Assembly: GCA_004335835.1 (NCBI GenBank)
Contig: RWJK01000867.1
Location: 1-11,039 of the forward strand
Length of the DNA: 11,039 bases
Direction: 5' to 3'
From: Scenedesmus sp. ARA3
Lineage: Eukaryota; Chlorophyta; Chlorophyceae; Sphaeropleales; Scenedesmaceae
Shown: positions 5,082-10,010 of the stretch, one piece after another
Position numbering within the stretch: the first letter of the stretch is position 1
How the letters are laid out: every line of letters begins with the position of its first letter
Program-made: the position numbers and the translations under genes
The notes under the pieces: model-generated
What the model saw: the letters and a program-made list of their open reading frames with translations, nothing else
Told to the model about the DNA's origin: nothing
The model's database searches: none

Positions 5082-7701
5082 AACAGAGCTTGGGCACACT
5101 TTTGGTCTCTCCCATGATGGAGATGCAGTGAGTGGAGCATATTCAAGCGGGTGGGGTGACTGGGCACCGGTGAGTGAGTGAGCGAGTGAGTGAGTGAGTG
5201 AGTGAGTGAGTGAGCGAGTGAGTGAGTAAGTGAGTGAGCGAGTGAGCATGCTCAGATGTGTCTGCATGCAAGCACAGCACATGGCATTTGTCTCCCCATG
5301 TGTCTTGTGTGTTTTGCAAAGCTGCTAGCTGAGCCCCGAGTGCCATCGGTTTGTCATTGGCCTTTCACATGTTTGCTGCTGCTGCTGTTAACAGGAAATG
5401 TGCACCAGCACACTTCTCCATACACTGCTCACTGATGCTGATGCTGATGCTGATGCTGCTGCTGCTGCTTCTGATGCATTGCGCCTTGCACAGATCATGG
5501 GCGTGGGGTACCAAAGGCCGCTGTCGCAGTGGAGCAAGGGCGATTATTCTGGGGCAACCAACGTGAGTACAGTGTAAAGCGTCTTTGAGTCTCGCAAGGG
5601 GGACCATGCCTGAATGCACTCGTGCTGGCATGGTTGTGCGGCAGCTGCAATGCACAGCTCACAACGTGTGGTTGTGTGTGCGCGCGCTTGCACACTTGTG
5701 CCCAGCTGCAGCTGTAAGTGTCTGCATTGACCGCAGCAGTTCAAATCATTGACGGCACATATCTTTCTCCTTCCTTTCAACACACTCTGCGCCTGCCTTT
5801 CTCTCTGCCTCTCCTGCTCTCCTCTTGTTCTTTCCGCTCTCGCGCTGCTGCATCCCCTGGGGTCCAACAAACCAACAGCCCGAAGATGACACATTCATAC
5901 TCGCTTCCAAACTCGGGCGCGCCCCCTCCCTCATTGGCACCAGCCTGGCAACAGCAACGCTCCTTGCCACAGCCAGTGACGGCACGGCAAGCGCAGCAGG
6001 CGTTGTCGCGCAGGCTAACGTGGCAGATGTCTTCAGGTTTTATGCAACTGGCGGCACCGCCAGCATCACGGGTCAGGTGAGCCTCCTGGGTATACAGTGA
6101 CACCATAGTGACACCACAGCGACACCACAGTGACACCAGTGACACCACAGTGACACCAGTGACACCACAGTGACACCACAGTGGCACCACAGTGACACCA
6201 CAGTGGCACCACAGTGACACCACAGAGGTGTCCCGGCCGCTGCTAATCCTGATGGAAGCGGCCTGTGGCAGGAGCTATTACAGTTGGCATAACACAACTG
6301 CATTGCATGTATTGGATCACACATCGCTCTTATGACTGATGCATTCGTGTGCGGCAAGCGGCATGTCGGTGTGACATTGTACCGCATGTTATAACTATGC
6401 ACACCTTGCAGCGTCTGGCGGCTATATCAGCTATCATTGGGCCTGAGGTTGATCCATCGACATCTCCACAACATGCAGCACATTCAATGCTGCTGCATAA
6501 ATCAAAATCAAGTTCTGGTGCTGGTGCCCCTGGCAGCTGCGCGTAACTGCACTGCACATAAAAACATACATTTACTCAGGGTTCCGACAGTAGACGCACA
6601 ACCAACCCTGCTACTGTACATGCCTTTCTTGTTGCTTCCAGGTGCTCGCTGACTGGGCAGATCTGTGGAACGTTGCTTACCGTGTGTATCATCAGCGCAC
6701 CAATCTGGACATGCTGATCACAGTGTTCAACTCCACAGGCCAGCCGATAGCAACGGCCAACCCAACCGCCAGCATCAACGCCACAGGAGGGAGCACATGT
6801 GCCACATGTACAGCCACCACCCTTGGGGTGCCTGCTACAACTGTCAATTTGCCATTGCCAGGCTGGTACTACGTGTCTGTGGCAGGCACTGGCTCAGTCG
6901 ACCCATCAGCAGGCGGCTACTCAAACTACGGCTGTCTTGGCCAGTACGCACTCACGCTTGCTTTGTCAGCACCGTTTGTGGGCAATCCTCCTGCCTGGCA
7001 GCCTCCGCAGGCGGTGCTGCCTTCCCCATCACCATCCCCATCTCCTTCCCCAAGGTGTGTTGATATCATTTGCTCTCGCGGGTGTCTGCATGCAGCGCAG
7101 CAGCAGCTTCCAGCAGGCATGCACCCATAGCATCCCCGAGATCTGTGTTTGTGACAGATGCAGACGGTTGCGCTGTTTCATTTGGCTTTGATCGGGCTAC
7201 GTAGCCGTACGTATACGTGTCATTTATTTGTGCTAGTTTCTTGCTGATGCACACGCAGCTGCAGCGGCTCCATTGACAGCAATTCAAATGGGTCAATGAT
7301 CATTAGTGACTGCCGCTGACGTGTATGTACACTTCTAGAGACAGCAGTGTTTGGCACTCAGTTTCTGCACGCACGTCTGCTGCTTGTGCCGCAGCCCCGC
7401 CCCACTGCCGACAATGGCCATCTCTCCCGCACCGCCAACGCGTACCAACAGCGGCAATGGCTTCAAGTGCACAGCAAAAGTCACAGTGAGACGCGCTGAC
7501 ACTAGCACACTCGTCAGCGGTGCTACTGTCAATCTGACGTGGCAAGTGGGCACATCCTCCCAGACCATGTCTGTCACAACTCCCAGCACCGGGGTGGCAA
7601 CCTTGACGTCCAATAAGTTCAACAGTGGCACATGCAGTTACACTGTCAATAGTGTGACTCATCCTAACTATGCCCCATCTACCACCCAGATCAAGGTGTG
7701 A
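621..7701 (+). CDS. Secreted metzincin-type zinc metalloprotease, 13 exons, PPC and Ig-like C-terminal domains
   Basis: Spliced model: 621-929, 1161-1369, 1987-2071, 2341-2366, 3095-3114, 3391-3534, 4019-4092, 4704-4749, 5087-5169, 5494-5562, 5879-6076, 6642-7054, 7395-7701. All joins are GT-AG and in phase, giving 660 codons plus TGA. Seen in the product: a hydrophobic signal peptide (about 1-21), then LDFDGC (174-179) and AVAEDYAPFDVDVTT (about 220-234). The zinc site HELGHTFGLSH spans 304-314 (ligands H304, H308, H314; catalytic E305). The Met-turn IMGVGY starts at 333. A PPC-like beta region (about 356-540), a Ser-Pro linker and a C-terminal beta module follow. HExxHxxGxxH with a following Met-turn defines metzincin endopeptidases; the flanking blocks resemble bacterial secreted proteases with PPC domains. 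Cleavage of extracellular or cell-wall protein is inferred, and the substrate is unknown. NxS/T sequons such as N161, N205 and N451 fit passage through the ER. The C-terminus is the least certain part. Confidence 0.85.
1161..1369 (+). CDS. Exon 2: end of propeptide, basic/Ala-rich stretch
   Basis: Acceptor CACCAG at 1155-1160 follows a good pyrimidine tract; the donor is GTGAGC at 1370 (phase 2). It encodes GIDVTNSNLLFACEGL, then an Ala/Arg-rich stretch with a cluster of arginines (QRAARRARARAAT). Such a basic stretch could be a processing site for propeptide removal, but that is inference. The exon ends AKKI plus two bases that form Trp with exon 3. Confidence 0.8.
1370..1986 (+). other. Intron 2 (617 nt)
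   Basis: Begins GTGAGC and ends GTGCAG. It holds a 14-bp perfect palindrome (TATAACATGTTATA, 1445-1458) and the long CTG tract near its 3' end. No other structure was recognised. Confidence 0.75.
1838..1976 (+). repeat. Interrupted CTG tract in intron 2
   Basis: About 46 triplets, mostly CTG, with CCG, CCT, CGT, CAT and TGT/TCT interruptions grouped in the middle. It ends 10 bases before exon 3, in the place of a pyrimidine tract. The codon frame of exon 3 reads CTG here, so partial intron retention would add a poly-Leu stretch. Confidence 0.9.
1987..2071 (+). CDS. Exon 3: LDFDG block of the protease
   Basis: Encodes W(L)DFDGC...TSWNN...ITIPPYDK. The LDFDG...G-T-x-W-N...PPYD pattern is a recognisable conserved block in bacterial-type secreted proteases that also carry VAEDYAPFDVDVTT. 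The acceptor is GTGCAG, only 10 bases after a long CTG tract; the donor is GTGTGC at 2072, phase 0. Confidence 0.85.
2341..2366 (+). CDS. Exon 4: 26-nt micro-exon
   Basis: Encodes DGINTTFN plus two bases of a Ser codon. It sits between AATCAG and the donor GTGCGC at 2367. It is called because it continues PPYDK with D-G-x-x-x-T-F, as expected between the LDFDG and VAEDY blocks, and because its phases (0 in, 2 out) fit exons 3 and 5. NTT is a possible N-glycosylation site. Confidence 0.75.
2552..2581 (+). repeat. (CTG)10 in the middle of intron 4
   Basis: Ten uninterrupted CTG units. Unlike the other intronic tracts it is not near an acceptor of the model. Confidence 0.92.
3052..3092 (+). repeat. 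CTG-rich run at the 3' end of intron 4
   Basis: Imperfect CTG/TTG/GTG/CTC triplets run into the acceptor CTGCAG of the 20-nt exon 5, acting as its only pyrimidine-like tract. Confidence 0.8.
3095..3114 (+). CDS. Exon 5: 20-nt micro-exon
   Basis: Encodes (S)EERSDI plus one base, between the acceptor CTGCAG and the donor GTGCGT at 3115. Phase 2 in and phase 1 out restore the frame, giving FNSEERSDIVAMWRAVAEDY. That helix-like stretch belongs before the VAEDY block. Without this exon, exons 4 and 6 cannot be joined in frame. It is too short to be found by coding statistics. Confidence 0.78.
3391..3534 (+). CDS. Exon 6: VAEDYAPFDVDVTT block
   Basis: Encodes VAMWRAVAEDYAPFDVDVTT followed by IPPG...SRYIFRACIGGDGTGTGYEQ. 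This is the strongest family signature upstream of the zinc site. Acceptor TTACAG; donor GTAGGT at 3535, phase 1, so that the first base of Tyr comes from this exon. Confidence 0.88.
3535..4018 (+). other. Intron 6 (484 nt) with tandem array
   Basis: Begins GTAGGT and ends ATCGCAG. The first quarter is the 4 x 23-bp array; the rest shows no recognisable feature. Confidence 0.7.
3564..3655 (+). repeat. Four exact copies of a 23-bp unit in intron 6
   Basis: Units 3564-3586, 3587-3609, 3610-3632 and 3633-3655 are identical; each starts GGATGTAGTGATG and ends CTGTGTT. Identity implies recent expansion or homogenisation. The array starts 30 bases after the donor. Confidence 0.95.
4019..4092 (+). 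CDS. Exon 7: GAAGLSRLNTFGE...PPVLIFS segment
   Basis: Encodes (Y)GAAGLSRLNTFGEANPPPVLIFSQ. In the family this beta-strand segment (GG-x-AY-x-x-x-F...FVFS) precedes the active-site helix. Acceptor ATCGCAG; donor GTGTGT at 4093, phase 0. Confidence 0.84.
4093..4703 (+). other. Intron 7 (611 nt)
   Basis: Begins GTGTGT and ends TTTTGCAG. It contains an (ATTAC)4 microsatellite. The frame of exon 8 stays open for about 75 codons into this intron, but the encoded peptide has no family resemblance and the direct exon 7-8 join fits the family, so I read it as intron. Confidence 0.65.
4623..4642 (+). repeat. (ATTAC)4 pentanucleotide microsatellite
   Basis: Four exact ATTAC units in intron 7, flanked by ATC-rich sequence. 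Confidence 0.92.
4704..4749 (+). CDS. Exon 8: start of active-site helix, first zinc-ligand histidine
   Basis: Encodes KNFNIPKYVWEAISH plus the G that begins the catalytic Glu codon. Acceptor TTTTGCAG; donor GTGGGC at 4750, phase 1. Reading into the intron would give ...SHGG and lose the zinc motif; joining to exon 9 gives SHELGHTFGLSHDG. Confidence 0.85.
4750..5086 (+). other. Intron 8 (337 nt), splits the catalytic Glu codon
   Basis: Begins GTGGGC and ends GAACAG. It carries a CTG tract next to the acceptor and, at 4783-4793, TGGATGTAGTG, a partial match to the 23-bp unit of intron 6. Confidence 0.75.
5035..5079 (+). repeat. CTG tract at the 3' end of intron 8
   Basis: Contains (CTG)10 at 5049-5078 preceded by CCG/CTG triplets, ending 7 bases before exon 9. 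Confidence 0.92.
5087..5169 (+). CDS. Exon 9: rest of the zinc site HELGHTFGLSHD
   Basis: Completes E305 and encodes LGHTFGLSHDGDA...GWGDWAP. All three zinc-ligand histidines and the glutamate of HExxHxxGxxH are intact, so an active enzyme is expected. The acceptor TTGAACAG comes 7 bases after a CTG tract. An internal GTGAGT at 5128 could act as a donor but would drop WAP, which is conserved before IMGVGY. The chosen donor is GTGAGT at 5170, phase 0, and is also the first unit of a GTGA array. Confidence 0.86.
5170..5247 (+). repeat. (GTGA)n microsatellite starting at the intron 9 donor
   Basis: About 19 tetranucleotide units with a few GCGA/GTAA variants. Base 1 of the repeat is base 1 of the intron, and most frames of the array repeat the donor consensus GTGAGT. 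Confidence 0.93.
5373..5475 (+). repeat. CTG and CTGATG triplet tracts in intron 9
   Basis: A short CTG run at 5373-5387 precedes TTAACAG, and a (CTGATG)n to CTG run at about 5431-5470 leads towards the acceptor of exon 10. Confidence 0.85.
5494..5562 (+). CDS. Exon 10: Met-turn block IMGVGY
   Basis: Encodes IMGVGYQRPLSQWSKGDY then SGATN. The methionine of IMG is the Met-turn expected 20 residues after the third zinc histidine. QWSKGxY is a further family block. Acceptor TTGCACAG; donor GTGAGT at 5563, phase 0. Confidence 0.88.
5563..5878 (+). other. Intron 10 (316 nt)
   Basis: Begins GTGAGT and ends AACAG. It has a TG/CG-rich patch near 5665-5700 and a strong CT-rich tract at about 5762-5846; no other feature seen. 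Confidence 0.72.
5879..6076 (+). CDS. Exon 11: linker and first half of PPC-like domain
   Basis: Encodes PEDDTFILASKLG...ADVFRFYATGGTASITGQ. PEDD after the GATN of exon 10 closes the protease domain. DVFRFYA...G-x-x-x-I begins the beta-sandwich pattern of the bacterial pre-peptidase C-terminal domain. Acceptor CCAACAG after a long CT-rich tract; donor GTGAGC at 6077, phase 0. Confidence 0.86.
6077..6641 (+). other. Intron 11 (565 nt) with minisatellite
   Basis: Begins GTGAGC, with the 11/9-bp minisatellite from 20 bases in. From 6225 to the acceptor TTCCAG only the palindrome GTTATAAC (6388-6395) was noticed. Confidence 0.75.
6097..6224 (+). repeat. Minisatellite of 12 units, 11 bp and 9 bp forms
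   Basis: Ten 11-bp units (GTGACACCACA and close variants) and two 9-bp units (GTGACACCA) at 6130-6138 and 6150-6158. Late units alternate GTGGC and GTGAC. Most units end in CACAG when joined to the next, resembling a 3' splice site. Confidence 0.95.
6642..7054 (+). CDS. Exon 12: second half of PPC-like domain and Ser-Pro linker
   Basis: Encodes VLADWADLWNVAYRV...NLDMLITVFNSTGQPIATANP...LPGWYYVSVAGTG...GYSNYGCLGQYALTLAL, typical strand order of a PPC domain (LD-x-x-x-x-V, G-x-YYV-x-V, Y-x-x-YG-x-xGQY). A (SP)n linker follows, as in many volvocine wall and secreted glycoproteins, where such linkers are often O-glycosylated. Acceptor TTCCAG; donor GTGTGT at 7055, phase 2. Confidence 0.88.
7055..7394 (+). 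other. Intron 12 (340 nt)
   Basis: Begins GTGTGT and ends CCGCAG. Two adjacent perfect palindromes occur at 7195-7206 (GGCTACGTAGCC) and 7209-7218 (ACGTATACGT). No gene or RNA recognised. Confidence 0.7.
7395..7701 (+). CDS. Exon 13: C-terminal Ig-like/beta module, modelled stop
   Basis: Encodes (S)PAPLPTMAISPAPPTRT then a beta-rich domain (CTAKVTVRRADTSTLVSGA, VNLTWQVG, SGTCSYTVNSVTHPNYAP). The pattern resembles bacterial Big/Ig-like surface-protein modules. Acceptor CCGCAG. The frame ends TTQIKV then TGA at 7699-7701. The same bases hold two possible donors (GTGTGA at 7696, GTGAGC at 7698), so a further 3' exon cannot be excluded. Confidence 0.78.
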
Positions 7702-8010
7702 GCTCTCACAAGTCAGTGGGCGCAGCCATGCATAGCTTTGGATGATGCAACTGGAAAATGTTGTTCGACAATCGTCCGTTGAAAGTACCAGGGAGTGTTG
7801 TTAAAGTTGTGAAGCGGTGTGCGCTACAGTCCCTGATGGAGTGGCACAAATGTTGGCTCAACGTGGGTGTGTTTGAAAGGGGCCGGTTGCCAAATGATGT
7901 GCAGTGCAGGGGAAGATGGGGTGGCATGGCAACAGCTGCAAGATCATGGTTGCATGGTGTGGCTGCATTTAAGGTGTTGCCAGTACAACTGTAAGCATGT
8001 GTGTGACCAT
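7702..8010 (+). other. Probable 3' UTR of the protease gene
   Basis: No coding character; T/G-rich on the + strand, as usual for green algal 3' UTRs. It ends near a TGTAA signal. Confidence 0.5.
7990..7994 (+). terminator. TGTAA polyadenylation-type signal, protease gene
   Basis: TGTAA is the usual chlorophycean poly(A) signal. This copy lies 289 bases after the modelled stop codon and would place cleavage near 8005-8015. The five-base motif is short, so position is the main support. Confidence 0.4.
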
Positions 8011-8176
8011 CAAGTTGTTACTTTTTGGCCAGTGAAAACACTCAGTAAGTTACTGGCCCCTTGCGACTTGAAGGAGGCAGAACAGCAGTCGCGTGTGCTG
8101 TGCAACACTGCAGCGCCAGGTGTGATGTGCAAAAGTCAGTGCAGCATCGTGGAGTTCCCTGGGACTGGAATGTTGT

Positions 8177-8433
8177 GGGGCCACGGGGTTGCCTGTTTGT
8201 AGGGTGAATGATTTGGGGGCACGGGGTTGCCTGTTTGTGGGGTGATTGTTGTTGGGGCAGGGGGTGGCCTGTTTGTGGGGTTAATGTTGTGGGGGCACGG
8301 GGTTGCCAGTTTGTGGGGTGAATGACTTGGGGGCAGGGGGTGGCCTGTTTGTGGGGTGAATGTTGTGGGGGCACGGGGTTGCCTTGATGTTAGGTGATTG
8401 ATTTGGGGGCAGGTGGTCGCCTGTTTGTGGGGT
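8177..8433. repeat. Seven tandem G-rich units of about 38 bp
   Basis: Unit starts lie near 8177, 8215, 8254, 8291, 8329, 8367 and 8405. Each has GGGG(G)CA(C/G)GGGG then TTGCC or TGGCC, CTGTTTGTGGGGTGA and ATGTTGTG. Units 1, 2, 4 and 6 are the CACGGGGTTGCC form and units 3, 5 and probably 7 the CAGGGGGTGGCC form. The + strand carries many runs of four or more G. Confidence 0.92.
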
Positions 8434-9335
8434 GCCGTGAACTTGACCGATTCTTGCGTGCAGTTATCTGCAGGTTGGACAAGGTTCAGTACCAGTTCGG
8501 TATGTTAACCCACATCTGCCATTCAAACAGGCTAGTTTGATGGGGTTGCGGCCCTGAGTTGCGCTGAGTTCATGCAGGCTAGACAGTGAACATGCCATGT
8601 TTGGTGGGACGAAATCAATCAGCCAGCACTGCTCGGATTCATAATATATTAAGCTACATCTTGCTGCATCATCAATGCATGTTTGCTGCCATAGGAGGAC
8701 TGAAGTTGCTGGGTGCCGTGTTGCTGCTCCAAGCAGGCATAAGGAAAGGGGGCGGGGGACTGTGTTGACAGACTGACATAGCATCCGCATGCGAACGCTC
8801 AATGGCGGCACGGTGCCACAACATATGCTGTGCAATGCGTGCTGTCAGGGGTGCTTGCAGCACTGTCACTGCAAGATTCCATTGCACGGTGCGATTTTGT
8901 ACTGCAGCAGTATGGGACTGCTCGACTCCCTATGCTTTGCTGCTCCTGTTGAATGGCACGCGGCAAACGCTGTCAGCAATGCAGGCTTGTGTTTGTTGTT
9001 TGCTTGCACACGTTCTTATTACTTGATTGCATTTGCCTGTCACTTCCCCCCGTTTATTTCTGTTGGGTAGGGAGATTGCTGCATGTGTGTATGCGCTTTG
9101 TGTAGTGATATGCGTCAGGCGTTTGTTCAGGCCCTCGAGGTCTCAGCCTTGCTGCAGCCTTGTGAACAACAGTCGCGTCACGTTTGCATTTGCTGCAGCT
9201 GTTTCTTTGACCAGCGCATCAACTTTAGATTGAGGACAGCGTACACCTGACGTCATTCATCTTGTACGCTGTGTACGTGCGATGCTGTGTAACACGCTGT
9301 CCAAAACCACGAAACAGTGAACCCTGCAACGAACA
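8434..9335. other. Intergenic or extended 3' UTR sequence, no supported gene
   Basis: Only chance-looking short frames on both strands. A good-looking acceptor (TTGCGTGCAG at 8452-8461) and a TGTAA at 9288-9292 leave open a longer protease transcript. The stretch 8985-9130 is T/G-rich. Confidence 0.4.
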
Positions 9336-10010
9336 CTGCTATCACTCTCGTTACAACCAGCAACACAGCTGGCGAGCAGTCCACAGCCTTGCTCTCGCTG
9401 CCACAGCCTCACAATGCCAAGCAAGTGACGCTACGGGGCAACTCTGCTGAAGCCCTCTGTGATAGCATCCCAAGCATGATGGGCCTGTGCTGCTTTGCAG
9501 AATCAAGCTGTAGCTGAACACAAAAGACACGAAAATACCAACCCAAGAACCGCGACAGCACGGTCTGCACCCACAGCCTACTGTGACGGGCCGCACTGCG
9601 TGCATAGTGAAGCAAACGCACACACAGCACCCGCAAACCAGGCAGCACAGCGTGACAGAGCTGCCAATCGGCGTGCATCTAGCATCGTACAAAACAACGC
9701 CACTGTATGACAATCTGCAGCTGATGTGTCGCATCTGATGCAGCACAAGCATAACCTCATAGCCGTGGCTCCTGCGGCAGTCCACCAACGGCATGCATTG
9801 CATCAGGCGGGACTGCAATACAGCGATGTGGTGCTGCACAGCGAGACCATGCTAGAATGATCAAGCAGCAACCCAAACTGCAAGCCAGCAGCTGCAGTAA
9901 CTGCCGGAGCCCCTGCTGCTGCAGCATCCACCGAAGCCGGCAGCACACGCCACCATCGCAAGACACCAACCATAGCCGGAACACCCATCCCTCAGGATAG
10001 CTGTGCAGCT
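9336..10010 (-). other. Probable 3' UTR of the minus-strand gene
   Basis: The + strand is C/A-rich, so the - strand is T/G-rich, as in the other gene's 3' UTR. It extends from the stop at 10011 to a TGTAA-type signal. Open frames on both strands here look Cys-rich and non-protein-like. Confidence 0.4.
9351..9355 (-). terminator. TGTAA polyadenylation-type signal, minus-strand gene
   Basis: TTACA on the + strand is TGTAA on the - strand. Scanning downstream from the stop at 10011, this is the first copy I find, about 660 bases away. Confidence 0.35.

Larger units (their letters stand above)
5170..5493 (+). other. Intron 9 (324 nt)
   Basis: The first 78 bases are the GTGA array and the last 125 hold two CTG/GATGCT-type tracts and a decoy acceptor. 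More than a third of this intron is simple repeat. Confidence 0.78.

Noticed and set aside
5122..5133. Donor GTGAGT at 5128 as the end of exon 9
   Set aside because: It would delete the segment ending GWGDWAP; WAP directly before IMGVGY is a family pattern and both joins keep the frame, so 5170 was preferred.
5013..5346. Minus-strand frames with repeated SLTH motifs
   Set aside because: They are the GTGA microsatellite read from the other strand, not a repeat protein.
5777..6402. Minus-strand frames with repeated WCHCGV motifs that look like a Cys/His repeat protein
   Set aside because: They are the 11-bp minisatellite translated; unit length changes (9 versus 11) and the overlap with exon 11 argue against coding.
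9293..9517. Candidate extra + exon with NPATNTAITLVTTSNTAGEQ
   Set aside because: It looks mildly protein-like, but its only acceptor (9317) is in the wrong phase for exon 13, so another unseen exon would be needed. The region is better explained as 3' UTR of the minus-strand gene.
9351..9839. 162-codon minus-strand frame downstream of the minus gene's stop
   Set aside because: Cys/Arg-rich and lacking any motif; probably a chance frame in a 3' UTR.
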